A stretch of 64,000 nt of DNA from Elusimicrobia bacterium RIFOXYA2_FULL_39_19 (GCA_001800285.1 MGVC01000078.1:1-64000), one strand, 5' to 3'. Shown: positions 20,278 to 31,215, counted from the stretch's first letter. The notes: generated from the letters alone by a model not told the origin. Made by a program: numbers and translations.

Positions 20278-21356
20278 TATTCGTCTGTTTCATCATCTAC
20301 GGGTGTGTCATTTTTCTTTAATTCTATTTCTTTTTTGACTGTCATAATCAAATCGTTTAGTTCGCCTTCCATTACAGTTTCCAGGTTATGAAAGGAAACG
20401 CCCGCTCTGTGATCCGTAATGCGGTTCTGCGGATAATTATAAGTACGGATTTTTTCAGACCTTTTTGCGGAACCTATCTGAGTCCTGCGCTCCTGCGACA
20501 GTTCTGATGCCTGCGTTTTTTCTCTTAAGTCCGTTAACCTGACTAAAAGCAAACGGAAAGCTTTCTGTCTGTTTCTTCCCTGGGAACGTTCATCCTGGCA
20601 CTGAACCACCAGTCCTGATGGAATATGCGTAATTCTAACAGCAGAATCTGTTTTCTGCAGATGTTGCCCGCCGTGGCCGGAAGCACGATAGGTGTCTATT
20701 CTTAAATCTTCTGTTTTAATTTCCAGGTCTACTTCTTTGGGTTCCGGTAAGACAGCCACTGTGGCTGTACTGGTATGAATTCTGCCGGAAGCTTCGGTTA
20801 ACGGTATTCTCTGTACCCGGTGTGCGCCGCTTTCATTTTTGAAGTAACTGTATATATCATCACCTTCAAGGCTGAAGATTATTTCTTTTAATCCTTTCAG
20901 TCCCGTTGCATGACTGCTTAACAACTCCATTTTAAAACCTTTTCTTTCGCAGTACCTTGTATACATTCTAAATAAATCTGCGGCAAAAAGCGCGGCCTCA
21001 TCTCCGCCGGTACCTGCCCGAATCTCCATAACAATGCTGTTTACGGCTTCCTGTTTATCTTTTTGACTTAAAACATTTTCAATTTCTGCCTCAATGGTTT
21101 TTAACTGTAGATTTAATTCTTTGTTTTCTTCTTCGGTTAGCTGTGCCAGCTCTACATCTTCAATAAGCAACAGGTCAGACAACTGCTGTTTGATGCGTTT
21201 ATATTCCCTGTATTTGCCGGCAAGCGGCATTATTGTACCGTGTTCTTTGAGATAACTTGAATAGTTGGGGTCAGTGGCTATAACGGAAGCGTTTGTTATG
21301 AGAGATTCCAGTTCAGTAAAACGTTTTTCGGTTTGTTCTAAAAAGTTTATATCCAT
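20277..21356 (-). CDS. prfA: Peptide chain release factor 1
   Basis: EIRAGTGGDEAALFAADL; RASGHGGQHLQKTDSAVRITHIPSGLVVQCQDERSQGRNRQKA. This copy reads GGQ as expected. Confidence 0.97.
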   Translation of the reverse strand: MDINFLEQTEKRFTELESLITNASVIATDPNYSSYLKEHGTIMPLAGKYREYKRIKQQLSDLLLIEDVELAQLTEEENKELNLQLKTIEAEIENVLSQKDKQEAVNSIVMEIRAGTGGDEAALFAADLFRMYTRYCERKGFKMELLSSHATGLKGLKEIIFSLEGDDIYSYFKNESGAHRVQRIPLTEASGRIHTSTATVAVLPEPKEVDLEIKTEDLRIDTYRASGHGGQHLQKTDSAVRITHIPSGLVVQCQDERSQGRNRQKAFRLLLVRLTDLREKTQASELSQERRTQIGSAKRSEKIRTYNYPQNRITDHRAGVSFHNLETVMEGELNDLIMTVKKEIELKKNDTPVDDETDE

Positions 21357-21391
21357 GGGTGCAATCTTTTTCGGCCTTGCTAGAAAAACAA

Positions 21392-21425
21392 AAAGACAGA
21401 GTAAATATATTGTTACTCTGTCTTT
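21392..21425 (-). terminator. Rho-independent terminator downstream of rpmE
   Basis: Perfect 13-bp stem AAAGACAGAGTAA/TTACTCTGTCTTT followed on the minus strand by TTGTTTTT. Confidence 0.85.
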
Positions 21426-21444
21426 CTATAATATTATGTTAAAG

Positions 21445-21777
21445 CTACTTTTTTTCTGTCTTTGCTGCCTTTGCCGGTGCCTCTTTTTTCTTTGCCGGTG
21501 TGGAAGTTAATATTTTCAGGCCTTTTTTCTTTGCTACCTTTACTATTTTAACTTTTTTTACTCTCTTTGTATCAACATTAATTTCTTTAAATTTCTTCTT
21601 GAATTTTTCTATTCTTCCTGCGGTATCAACAAGCCTCTGTTTGCCTGTGAAAAACGGGTGGCAGGCGGAACAAATATCAAGTTTTATAACCGGCTTTGTG
21701 GATCTGGTGATAAAATTGTTTCCGCAAGCGCAGGAAACTGTACACTGAACGTAATTCGGGTGGATTCCTTCTTTCAT
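21445..21777 (-). CDS. rpmE: 50S ribosomal protein L31 (zinc type) with basic Lys/Ala-rich C-terminal extension
   Basis: [27 protein letters not shown]...[27 protein letters not shown]. Confidence 0.95.
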   Translation of the reverse strand: MKEGIHPNYVQCTVSCACGNNFITRSTKPVIKLDICSACHPFFTGKQRLVDTAGRIEKFKKKFKEINVDTKRVKKVKIVKVAKKKGLKILTSTPAKKKEAPAKAAKTEKK

Positions 21778-21840
21778 TTTAATCTCCTGTTTTAATTATT
21801 TTTGCTAGTTTATTATATAAAATACTTCGGTGAATTTCAA

Positions 21841-23121
21841 TTAATTCGGAATTTCCATGGATTTCAGGAAATCCTTGTTTGATTTGGTAGCAGTAATCTT
21901 TTCAAGAAGCAGTTCCATGGCTTCTATGGAATTAAGAGAAGTTAACACTTTCCTTAATATCCAGATTTTATTTAATTCGTCCTGATCAAGCAATAATTCT
22001 TCTTTTCTGGTGCCGGAGCGGGTAATATCAATGGAAGGGAATATTCTTCTGTCAGCAAGTTTTCTGTCAAGATAAATTTCCATATTACCTGTACCTTTGA
22101 ACTCTTCGAAAATCACTTCATCCATCCTGGAACCGGTTTCTACAAGCGCTGTTCCTATGATAGTTAAACTGCCACCCTGTTCAATTTTTCTTGCGGCACC
22201 GAAAAATCTTTTGGGCCTCTGTAATGCCGTGGCATCAATACCGCCGGACAGCACTCTTCCGCTAGCCGGTGTAATTGTATTATAAGCTCTGGCAAGGCGT
22301 GTTATTGAATCCAACAGAATTACCACATCTCTGCCGTGTTCTACAAGCCTTTTGGCTTTTTCTATTACCATTTCCGCTACCTGTACGTGCCTGTCTGCCG
22401 GTTCATCAAAAGTGGATGCTACAACTTCCCCCTTTACTGAACGCTGCATATCGGTAACTTCTTCAGGCCTTTCATCAATCAACAGTACCAGCAGGTCAAC
22501 TTCCGGAGAATTTTTTGTAATAGAATTGGCTATTTTTTGAAGCATAACAGTTTTACCGGTTCTAGGCGCGGCGTTAATTAACGCTCTCTGGCCTTTGCCA
22601 ATAGGTGAAACAAGGTCAATTATTCTTGTAAGGTTGTCATCTTTGGAAGTTTCAAGGCGCAGCCTTTCGCAGGGATAAAGCGGAGTTAAGTCATCAAAGT
22701 ACATTCTTTCACGCACTTTTTCCGGATCTGTTTTGTTTACTGCTTTTATCTGCAATAGGGCATAAAATCTTTCCCCTTCTTTGGGCGGCCTGACATATCC
22801 GGAAACGGTATCTCCCTTGCGGAGCCCGAACTTTTTAATCTGTGAAGGAGATATATAAATATCTTCCTGGCTGGGCAGGTAGTTATAGTTGGTTGACCTT
22901 AAAAAACCAAACCCGTCCGGCAGAACTTCAAGAACTCCTTCATTATATATAAGCCCGTTTTCCTTTGCCTGCGCTTCAAGGATTTTTGCTATAATTTCCT
23001 GTTTGCGCAAACCGGCAAAGGACTCTATCTTCATATCCTTTGCTGTTTTTGAGAGCTCGCTTAACGTCATTTTGTTAAGCGCTGTAATGTCCATCATTTT
23101 GTCAATTAATTGCTGATCCAC
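21841..23121 (-). CDS. rho: Transcription termination factor Rho
   Basis: [62 protein letters not shown]. Confidence 0.98.
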   Translation of the reverse strand: MDQQLIDKMMDITALNKMTLSELSKTAKDMKIESFAGLRKQEIIAKILEAQAKENGLIYNEGVLEVLPDGFGFLRSTNYNYLPSQEDIYISPSQIKKFGLRKGDTVSGYVRPPKEGERFYALLQIKAVNKTDPEKVRERMYFDDLTPLYPCERLRLETSKDDNLTRIIDLVSPIGKGQRALINAAPRTGKTVMLQKIANSITKNSPEVDLLVLLIDERPEEVTDMQRSVKGEVVASTFDEPADRHVQVAEMVIEKAKRLVEHGRDVVILLDSITRLARAYNTITPASGRVLSGGIDATALQRPKRFFGAARKIEQGGSLTIIGTALVETGSRMDEVIFEEFKGTGNMEIYLDRKLADRRIFPSIDITRSGTRKEELLLDQDELNKIWILRKVLTSLNSIEAMELLLEKITATKSNKDFLKSMEIPN

Positions 23122-23378
23122 TGTTTAAATCCTCCTGAAATTTTTGGTATTTATCAAAAGATATCCCGTTTAAGGGTTCATTTGTTCATTAGAGAGTTTT
23201 TAGTTATTTTTCATCTCGGGTAAGCTATTATGCGAATGTACTAAAAAGAGAAGATGTTTTTGTTTCTTTGCTGCTGTATTTTGTTGATTTTTAATAAGAT
23301 TTTTTTGATTTTACTGCAAGTCAGCCTGGCTGGTTAATTCTGTTTGACGCCATTATTATACAAAATCAATTGTTTTTG

Positions 23379-24005
23379 TCAATAGGGCCCTAACAGTTGT
23401 TTAAAAAGCAGGTTCATCCAGAATGTTTTGGCAAGATTCAGTGTGTTTTCAATATCCCCTGTGTTATCTATCACATAATCTGCAAGTTTTTTCTTTTTTT
23501 CTATGTCTATTTGAGCGGCAATTTTTTTAAGCGCTTCCTGTTTTGATATTTTATCCCTTTCCATCAGCCTATGGGCCTGCTGGCTTACCGGGGTATAAAC
23601 AACAATAATCTTATCAAACAAGCTTTGTATTTTTGCTTCAAAAAGAAGCGGGGCATCAACTACTACTATGGAATTATCCTTTGAAAGTGTTTTAATTTCA
23701 TGTTTTATCTCTTTTATTATTTCAGGATGCGTTATTTTTTCAAGGATTACGCGTTTTTTTGCATCTGCAAAGATAAGCTCACCCAGCTTTTTGCGGTCTA
23801 CTTCCTTATTATTAGCTAATATGGCAGGGCCGAAGGCTTTTAATATCTTTTTATAGGCCGGTTTGTTTTTCTGGTATACTTCATGGGCTATTTTATCTGC
23901 ATCAATTATTTTTGCGCCAAGCGCTGATAACTCTAATGCCACCAGAGACTTTCCTGTGGCTATACCACCCGTCAATCCTAAAATTACCGTTTTTCCCTTT
24001 TTCAT
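23379..24005 (-). CDS. coaE: Dephospho-CoA kinase; start moved to the internal ATG (MKKGKTVILGLTGG)
   Basis: LGLTGGIATGKSLV P-loop; DADKIAHEVY. The ORF-track N-terminal extension (24006-24068) is encoded by the REP inverted repeat of the neighbouring element. Confidence 0.93.
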   Translation of the reverse strand: MKKGKTVILGLTGGIATGKSLVALELSALGAKIIDADKIAHEVYQKNKPAYKKILKAFGPAILANNKEVDRKKLGELIFADAKKRVILEKITHPEIIKEIKHEIKTLSKDNSIVVVDAPLLFEAKIQSLFDKIIVVYTPVSQQAHRLMERDKISKQEALKKIAAQIDIEKKKKLADYVIDNTGDIENTLNLAKTFWMNLLFKQLLGPY

Positions 24006-24026
24006 AGTTTTTCCATTATAGTTATC

Positions 24027-25098
24027 GGGGACGTAGTTAGGTAATACGATATTCATTTTCCCGGGCAATTATGCACCCTCGTTTTACTGCTGTGCTTATT
24101 GAAGATTTTGTTATTCCGAAATATTTTGCAAGTTCAACACCCGTAATTCCCAGTTCCTTGTTGCCCCAATACGCCACCAAACTTCTTGCCTGCGCTAAGT
24201 TACTATTCCTGCTTTCATGCTTTATTTCCCGTTCATCTACATTCAGCAGTTCGCAGGCTTTTTTTACTAGTTTATCTATGTTCCAGCCTTCTTTCTTTAA
24301 TTTTTCTTTTCTGTGCATTTCTTCATCGGATTGTTTGAGAGTTGAACTTACAAAATCACCGTCACCTAATATCCGTTCATCAGCCAGCCACTTTTCTTTT
24401 GACTGCCTCAAACTCAACACTTCTTTCCAGCCGCCAGCGCTCCTTATTAAACCGCCGCCTGTTAAATCCTCGCGTTTTGCCATATCCTTTGCTTCTGATA
24501 CAAATTTCTCATATTTATTTACTGCATCAGGTTTTGTTTTACCAAACCGTTCTAATATCTCGCCGGTACTCTGCCATTTAATTTCGCTGTTACCCATTAA
24601 TACGCAGTGCCCGCTCCATTTATATTTACTTAAACCCTTCATATCCTGTACCAGTTTGGCTCTTAATGGATTTAAATGTATATATCTTAATAATTCCAAT
24701 AAATATTCCTCTTCCTGGCATAATATTGATTTGTACCTGCCCTGATATAAATAACCGCTGCGTTTGTATGTTTTATTAAAATACAGGGCGTATCCTGTTA
24801 AGAGTTTTCTCATTAAATCACTTAATGGTTTTGTAGTGGTTCTTATCAATAAATGAAAATGGTTGGGCATCAGCACCCAACCGTAGCATTTGTGTCCGGT
24901 AACTTCCAATCCTTCTGATAATCTGCGAAGAAATTCCTCTCTGTCTTCGTCATCTTTATATATTTTACGGCGCTCAAGGCCGCGCTGTATTACGTGATAA
25001 AGGCCGCCTTCTATATTTATTCTTCCTTGTCTTGGCATATTTCAATGTTACTATTTGCAATCCATTTTGTCAATATCGTATTATCTAACTACGTCCCC
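24027..25098. mobile_element. REP-type element: tyrosine transposase gene bounded by 24-bp inverted repeats
   Basis: Left ggggacgtagttaggtaatacgat (24027-24050); right atcgtattatctaactacgtcccc (25075-25098): one mismatch. Both contain GTAG, typical of REP ends. Confidence 0.85.
24037..25038 (-). CDS. REP-associated (Y1/HUH) tyrosine transposase with C-terminal DnaA-domain-IV-like HTH
   Basis: MPRQGRINIEGGLYHVIQRG; MPNHFHLLIRT HUH motif; LLRYIHLNPLRAKLV; C-term ARSLVAYWGNKELGITGVELAKYFGITKSSISTAVKR. Confidence 0.9.
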   Translation of the reverse strand: MPRQGRINIEGGLYHVIQRGLERRKIYKDDEDREEFLRRLSEGLEVTGHKCYGWVLMPNHFHLLIRTTTKPLSDLMRKLLTGYALYFNKTYKRSGYLYQGRYKSILCQEEEYLLELLRYIHLNPLRAKLVQDMKGLSKYKWSGHCVLMGNSEIKWQSTGEILERFGKTKPDAVNKYEKFVSEAKDMAKREDLTGGGLIRSAGGWKEVLSLRQSKEKWLADERILGDGDFVSSTLKQSDEEMHRKEKLKKEGWNIDKLVKKACELLNVDEREIKHESRNSNLAQARSLVAYWGNKELGITGVELAKYFGITKSSISTAVKRGCIIARENEYRIT

Positions 25099-26511
25099 AA
25101 TATATTGAAAATCATAGTAATCATAATTATAACCCTGAGCTAATATTACCGTTACTCCTGTTCCATCTGTGTTTGTCACTACAAGTTGATAATATGTAGT
25201 ATTCCCCTTAAAAGAATAAGCAATTTTTGATCCATCAGGTGATAGTTTTATTGTTCCCATATTTCCATATATTGATTGATCTATAACTTGATGATTATTT
25301 GCCCCTGTTTCATCCATGATGTAGTATTTGAATGTATTATTTGTTTGGTATCCATATAGTATTTTGTTATTTTTAGCATCAAATAATTCATAATATGGCG
25401 AAGTATCAGTTGTTGCTTTTTGTTTTGTAAAACTATTTAAATCATATGTTCCAATATCGTCATTTTGTAAATAAGCAATTTTTGTATTTGAAATCCAAGA
25501 TAGTGATGTGTAATTATCAAGCTCTATCATATTAAATGAACCATTTGATAAATTGACTATCACAAAGTAGTACTCTGTTGTTGAAGCATAATAATAAGTA
25601 TCTAAATAAATTATCTTTGTTTCATCTGGGGATATATAAAAAGAAGAAATATATCTTGAGGTGCTAAATAAAACCGTATAATTAGTACCATCAGAGTTTA
25701 ATGTGACTATTTCATATTTTGAACCATTTAATCTCCTAAATAATATTTTACCATTACTTAAAGCATATATCGATGTTCCGCTTACAGAATAAGTAGTAAT
25801 ATAAATTAAATTTGTCCCATCTGCATCTATTCTTAGCAGTTGCTTACTTGAATAATTTATAAAATACAATTTTGAGGAGTCTGGGGAATATGAAAATCCG
25901 TATTGATAGTCAACAATATTTTTCGTCATTGTAGAACCATTATGTTTATAAACTGATATATCTACAGGTTCTACCGCTATATCTGAAGCAATTTTGGCTG
26001 GATTTTCTGATGAACTATTATAATTTAGTGTTCTTACACCAGTTCCATCAAAATTCATGGTATAAAGTGTACCGTTTGTATTTCCTGATTCTATTACTAC
26101 AAAAGATATTTTATTTCCATCCGGAGAAATTCTTAAACTATAAATTCTGTTTGTTGTGTTGTATATACTTTGTTTATTGGTTCCATCAGAATTCATGGTA
26201 TAAATGTAATCTATATCATTTGATTTTTTAATCAGCGCTATTTTTGTTTTATCTGAATTAAATTGTGCATTTGATTCATACAATTCGTCAAAAGTTAATT
26301 GTGTTACACCGGTGCCATCTTCATTCATTCTAAATAAATCCACGTAACCGGCTGTTTGATGTTTTCTGAAATATATTTTACCTGAACCACCAGAATTTTC
26401 TATAAAATATAAATTATGGTTTGTTAGTCTTGTTTGAGTAGCATGACCTAAAGAACAAAAAATAGTTGTAATTGATGTAATGAATAGTAATATATTTATT
26501 ATCTTTTTCAT
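25081..26511 (-). CDS. Secreted TolB-like beta-propeller protein
   Basis: Signal peptide and repeated MN.DGT... motifs (MNEDGTGVTQLTF, MNSDGTNKQSI, MNFDGTGVRTL, TNTDGTGVTVIL). Confidence 0.7.
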   Translation of the reverse strand: MKKIINILLFITSITTIFCSLGHATQTRLTNHNLYFIENSGGSGKIYFRKHQTAGYVDLFRMNEDGTGVTQLTFDELYESNAQFNSDKTKIALIKKSNDIDYIYTMNSDGTNKQSIYNTTNRIYSLRISPDGNKISFVVIESGNTNGTLYTMNFDGTGVRTLNYNSSSENPAKIASDIAVEPVDISVYKHNGSTMTKNIVDYQYGFSYSPDSSKLYFINYSSKQLLRIDADGTNLIYITTYSVSGTSIYALSNGKILFRRLNGSKYEIVTLNSDGTNYTVLFSTSRYISSFYISPDETKIIYLDTYYYASTTEYYFVIVNLSNGSFNMIELDNYTSLSWISNTKIAYLQNDDIGTYDLNSFTKQKATTDTSPYYELFDAKNNKILYGYQTNNTFKYYIMDETGANNHQVIDQSIYGNMGTIKLSPDGSKIAYSFKGNTTYYQLVVTNTDGTGVTVILAQGYNYDYYDFQYIGDVVR

Positions 26512-27413
26512 CAGAATTTCACTCCCAGGTTCAGCCTGTGCGTATGCGCCAGGTATCTTGCAGGCAGAAAGGCGTAACTAAAGTTCATGTTCCGGTTTAT
26601 TCCAAAGGAAAGGCCGGCCTGTAACTGTGATTCTTCTACGTTTAGTTTATAACCTATATCAAACGCTATTTTGCCCAGGCAGTACTCTACCGCTAAATTT
26701 GGGGTAACACGCCCTTCCTTTATTATATAGGGCACTTCTACGCCAAACGCCAGGTAACTGTTTTCATTATTAATTGAAAAATATGATATGCCGGCAGATG
26801 CTGTGGTGGGCAGTTCTTCTGCTTTGGTTATAAACTTACTTGAAGAACCTATGTTTTGGCCTGATACTGATACGTTTATTTTACTGTTTACCACATATAT
26901 CAAACCTATATCACCAGCATAGGCAACGGCTTCCTGCGTTTCTGCTATATTACTGTTTGCGTATTTAACTGTTATACCTGTATATAATCTATCTGAAAAA
27001 TGTTTGCCGTAGGCTATTATTGCCAGTACGTCTCTTTGAGATGTTACTGTGCGGGTATGCTCTGTAGTGCCTTCCATCCAAAACAGGTCCATTTTACCGG
27101 CATCATAATAAAGGGCTCCTGCGCACAGTCCGGATTTTTCCCCTACCGGTGTACCATATAATACACCGCCAAACATATCATTTGATGCACCTGTTTCACT
27201 GATAAAAAATGCTTCTTTGCTTTTAAGTGTTCCTAAAACAGCTGAATTGTAAAACACGCCTGATAAATCACTTTTCATATAAACGCTGTTATTTATTGCC
27301 TGGGGCCTTGCAGACTGGGGTTTACGCAGTATTTGCCAGCCAGCTTGCCCTACTTCTGCAAAACAGTTTGAAATACCAATAATCAGGGTAAGTGCTATTA
27401 ACGCGGGTTTCAT
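26511..27413 (-). CDS. PorV/PorQ-like outer-membrane beta-barrel protein
   Basis: Signal peptide; AGWQILRKPQSARPQAINNSVYMKSDLSGVFYNSAVLG resembles the N-terminus of PorV-family proteins. Confidence 0.65.
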   Translation of the reverse strand: MKPALIALTLIIGISNCFAEVGQAGWQILRKPQSARPQAINNSVYMKSDLSGVFYNSAVLGTLKSKEAFFISETGASNDMFGGVLYGTPVGEKSGLCAGALYYDAGKMDLFWMEGTTEHTRTVTSQRDVLAIIAYGKHFSDRLYTGITVKYANSNIAETQEAVAYAGDIGLIYVVNSKINVSVSGQNIGSSSKFITKAEELPTTASAGISYFSINNENSYLAFGVEVPYIIKEGRVTPNLAVEYCLGKIAFDIGYKLNVEESQLQAGLSFGINRNMNFSYAFLPARYLAHTHRLNLGVKF

Positions 27414-27599
27414 TTTATTCCCTTTTTTAAAAATTTTTATTAAGCCTTTATTATAGCACAGAATTTTAAAATATTTGTTTATTCAATGTAAATATAAAAT
27501 GAATTTTAAGTCATTATTTATTTTCCTACAATGTTTTTTAGGTTAAATTATTTATGGGTCAAATTACGCTTTGACAGCTTTTAGGTATTTTTGAGGTAT

Positions 27600-30272
27600 T
27601 TATCGGAGTTTTTGCATTTCCTGCCAGTTTTTGCCAAATTTCATATCCACAACTAAAGGCACGCTAAGTTTTAGGGCGCCTTCCATCTCTTTTTTTACCA
27701 GCGGTATAAATATATCCAGGCTTTTTTCAGCTACTTCAAACACCAGCTCGTCATGCACCTGCAGGAGCATGCCGGCTTTAAGCGTATTTTCTTTTAATTT
27801 TAGGATTTTGTGAATGTTTATCATAGCCAGTTTTATAATATCTGCCGCGGTTCCCTGGATAGGCGTGTTAAGCGCCATTCTTTCAGCAAAAGAACGCATC
27901 TGGCCGTTATTTGAGTTTATTTCGGGCAGGTACCTTATGCGGTTTAGTAAAGTGGTCACATAGCCGTTTGCCGAGGCAAATTTTATAATATCTGCGGTCC
28001 ACTGTTTTACACCGGAATATTTTTTGAAGTAACTGTCTATGTATTTCTGCGCGTCATCATTGTTTATTTCCAGTTGCTGCGCCAGGCCGTAAGCTGACAT
28101 GCCGTAAATAATGCCGAAATTAATGGTTTTGGCTATACGGCGCATATTCACATCTACTTTTTCCAGGGGCACGCCGAATATTTCACCGGCAGTTGCCTTG
28201 TGTATATCCAAATTTTCGTTAAATGCTTTGGTAAAAAGCTCATCTTTTGAAAAATGCGCCATTACCCTTAACTCAATCTGGGAATAATCCGCAGAAAGCA
28301 GTACATTTCCCTTTTCACAGGAAAAAGCGTTTCTTATTTTCTGGCCCAGCTCTGTTCTGATAGGGATATTCTGTATATTCGGGTTGCTGGAAGACAGCCT
28401 GCCAGTAGCAGTAACCGCCTGATTGAATGATGTATGCACCCTATTAGTATTAAAGTCACGCAGTTCAAGCAGAGAGTCTATATAAGTGGTTTTAAGTTTC
28501 ACTACTTCGCGGTAATCAAGTATTTTTTTAGGCAGCGGGTAGTTTTTACCCAGGGTAAAAAGCACCTCTTCATCTGTAGAGAAACCTGTTTTTGTTTTTC
28601 TGGCAGGCGGGAGTTTGAGTTTTTCAAAAAGAATGTACTGCAGCTGCTTTGGCGAATTTATGTTAAACTGTTCCCCGCTAAGTTCAAATATTTCTTTTTC
28701 CAGGGAAGACATTTTTTCTATTATGCTTTTATCCAGCGTTTTTAAGTATTCCACATCAATATAGATTCCCTTTTCCTCCATTTCTGCCAGTACGGAAACT
28801 AAGGGCATTTCAATGTTATGAAAAAGATTATCCAGCTGTTTTTCTTTAAGCAGGCTGCGCATAATTTTTGTCAGCTGGTATACCACATCGCTGTCTGCAC
28901 AGGCGTAAGGGCTGACTTTTTCTATTTCAACAAGGTCTATGGTCTGCTGCTTTGCGCCTTTGCCTATCAATTCATTAATTTCTGTCATCTTTCTGCCTAA
29001 AAATTCCAGAGCCAGGTCTTTAAGGCCGTGGCTGGCGCGGGACGGGTTTATGCAGTAGGAGCCAATCATAGTGTCAAATTCTATACCTTCAAGCACTACA
29101 CCTGCGTGTTTAAACACAAGGAAATCATACTTAATATTTTGCCCCAGTTTTGCAATCTGCGGGTTTTCAAGCAGAGGTTTTATTTTTTCTAATACATAAT
29201 CCAGGGTTAATTGCTGCGGACAGCCCAGATAATTATGTGAAACGGGTATATAAAAAGCGGTATTTTCTTTATAAGAAAGGCTGATGCCCACTATTTTGGC
29301 TACGGCTGTATTAACACTGGTGGTTTCCAGGTCAACGGATATTTCTTTCTGCAAAGCCAGGTCTTTAAGCAATTTTTCAAAATCAGATTTAGTGAAAATT
29401 GTTTTATAATCGCGGGCTGTATTTTCAACTTTTATAAATTCTTTTGCCAGCCCCAGCGCTTCTATGCGTTTTAGAAACTCAATAAGCACAGACTGGTCCG
29501 GGTTTTTTACTAACAGGTCTTCTATGGCTATACTTACCGGCACGTCATACCTGAGCGTTACCAGATACCTGCTTTGTATCAGGTTTTCTCTGCTTTTAAT
29601 TATTTTTTCCTTTATTTTTTCCGGCAGGGTATCCAATTTTTCTAAAATATTATCTACGGAACCGTATTCATTTATAAGTTTCTCTGCAGTTTTCTCACCT
29701 ATGCCGTAAACACCGGGCACATTATCTGAAGCATCACCGCAGAGAGCTAGTAAGTCAATAATGTTTTCCGGATAGACGCCGTACTTTTCTTTTACTTCTT
29801 CCCGCTTGAAAATAATATTTTTCGGTTCGTTTAATACACTGACTTTTTCATTTACCAGCTGAAGGCAGTCTTTGTCACCCGTAACTATTACGGTTTCTAT
29901 GCCGTTATCCGTAGCAATTTTTGAGTATGTGGCTATAAGGTCATCTGCTTCAAATCCTTCCAGTTCAATGGACTGGATATTCAGGGCTTTCACGGACTCT
30001 TTTGCTATAGGAAACTGGCTTTTAAGCGAATCATCAGTTTCTTTACGCTGGGCTTTATATTCCTTGAATTCTATGTGCCGAAACGTTGGGGCTTTGTGGT
30101 CAAAACAAACCAGCAAATAATCAGGAGTGTAATCTTTTTTGATTTTTAAAAGCATTTTTATAAGGCCGTAAACTGCATTTACCTGTTCACCTTTGGAAGT
30201 AGTAAGCGGGGGTATGGCATGATAGGCCCTGTGGAGATAGGAATTGCCGTCAATTATGAAAAGTTTTTTCAT
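27600..30272 (-). CDS. polA: DNA polymerase I
   Basis: FIIDGNSYLHRAYHAIPPLTTSKG; DYSQIELRVMAHFS; RRIAKTINFGIIYGMSAYGLA; LQVHDELVFEV. Confidence 0.98.
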   Translation of the reverse strand: MKKLFIIDGNSYLHRAYHAIPPLTTSKGEQVNAVYGLIKMLLKIKKDYTPDYLLVCFDHKAPTFRHIEFKEYKAQRKETDDSLKSQFPIAKESVKALNIQSIELEGFEADDLIATYSKIATDNGIETVIVTGDKDCLQLVNEKVSVLNEPKNIIFKREEVKEKYGVYPENIIDLLALCGDASDNVPGVYGIGEKTAEKLINEYGSVDNILEKLDTLPEKIKEKIIKSRENLIQSRYLVTLRYDVPVSIAIEDLLVKNPDQSVLIEFLKRIEALGLAKEFIKVENTARDYKTIFTKSDFEKLLKDLALQKEISVDLETTSVNTAVAKIVGISLSYKENTAFYIPVSHNYLGCPQQLTLDYVLEKIKPLLENPQIAKLGQNIKYDFLVFKHAGVVLEGIEFDTMIGSYCINPSRASHGLKDLALEFLGRKMTEINELIGKGAKQQTIDLVEIEKVSPYACADSDVVYQLTKIMRSLLKEKQLDNLFHNIEMPLVSVLAEMEEKGIYIDVEYLKTLDKSIIEKMSSLEKEIFELSGEQFNINSPKQLQYILFEKLKLPPARKTKTGFSTDEEVLFTLGKNYPLPKKILDYREVVKLKTTYIDSLLELRDFNTNRVHTSFNQAVTATGRLSSSNPNIQNIPIRTELGQKIRNAFSCEKGNVLLSADYSQIELRVMAHFSKDELFTKAFNENLDIHKATAGEIFGVPLEKVDVNMRRIAKTINFGIIYGMSAYGLAQQLEINNDDAQKYIDSYFKKYSGVKQWTADIIKFASANGYVTTLLNRIRYLPEINSNNGQMRSFAERMALNTPIQGTAADIIKLAMINIHKILKLKENTLKAGMLLQVHDELVFEVAEKSLDIFIPLVKKEMEGALKLSVPLVVDMKFGKNWQEMQKLR

Positions 30273-30285
30273 TAAGGGTAAAGCC

Positions 30286-31215
30286 TTATGCGGAATGGTT
30301 TTCTACGTACTTTTCTGCGGAAAATACTGCTGTTGCGCCTTCACCGCAGGCAGTAATGACCTGTCTGAACGGTTTTTTTCTGCAGTCCCCGGCGGCAAAA
30401 ATGCCTTCTGCGGAAGTTTGCAGGTTTTCATCTGTAATTATGTAGCCCTGCTCATCAAGTGTCAGTGTGTTTTTCAAAAAAGCGGTATTCGGGTCTGTGC
30501 CGACAAAAATAAATACACCGCTTGTTTCCAGGGTTTGTTCTGTGTTTGTTTTTACGTTTTTTACTTTTATGGATTCTACTTTCTGGGTGCCGGTAATTGA
30601 CAGCGGTACAGTATCACCAATAAAAACAATTTTTGGGTTGGAAAACATTCTTTCCTGCAGTATTTTTGCCGCTCTTAGCTCTGCTCTGCGGTGTATAACT
30701 GTTACTTTTTTGGCAAAACGGGTTAAAAAAATGGCTTCTTCTATGGCGGAATCCCCTCCGCCTATTACTACAACGTCTTTATTTCTGAAAAAAGGGCCGT
30801 CGCAGGTAGCGCAGTAGGATACACCTTTGCCAGTCAGTTCTATTTCGCCGGGAATATTTAATTTGCGGAAGTTTGCGCCGGTAGTAATGACAATTGCTTT
30901 TGTATTATAAGTATTTCCTGATGAAGCGGTAATAGTTTTTGTACTGCCGTTTACGGTTATGGCTGAAATTTCATCTGCAACGGTAACCATACCGAAACTT
31001 TCTGCCTGTTTACGCATATTTTCTATAAGCTCAAAGCCGTTTATGCCTTCAGGAAAGCCGGGGTAATTTTCTATTTTCTCTGTTATAATTACCTGCCCGC
31101 CTACGGAAGCTTTTTCAATAAGAAGCGTATTTAACCGCGCCCTGCAGGCATAGATAGCGGCTGTTAAACCTGCCGGACCAGCACCTATAATAATGATGTC
31201 GTAATTGGTATTCAT
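30286..31215 (-). CDS. trxB: Thioredoxin reductase
   Basis: IIIGAGPAGLTAAIYACRA; GVSYCATCDGPFF; VIGGGDSAIEEAIFL. Confidence 0.95.
   Translation of the reverse strand: MNTNYDIIIIGAGPAGLTAAIYACRARLNTLLIEKASVGGQVIITEKIENYPGFPEGINGFELIENMRKQAESFGMVTVADEISAITVNGSTKTITASSGNTYNTKAIVITTGANFRKLNIPGEIELTGKGVSYCATCDGPFFRNKDVVVIGGGDSAIEEAIFLTRFAKKVTVIHRRAELRAAKILQERMFSNPKIVFIGDTVPLSITGTQKVESIKVKNVKTNTEQTLETSGVFIFVGTDPNTAFLKNTLTLDEQGYIITDENLQTSAEGIFAAGDCRKKPFRQVITACGEGATAVFSAEKYVENHSA

Noticed and set aside
24071-24745. 224-aa plus-strand ORF
   Set aside because: Antisense to the HUH transposase; Ser/Phe/Leu-rich composition typical of a shadow ORF.
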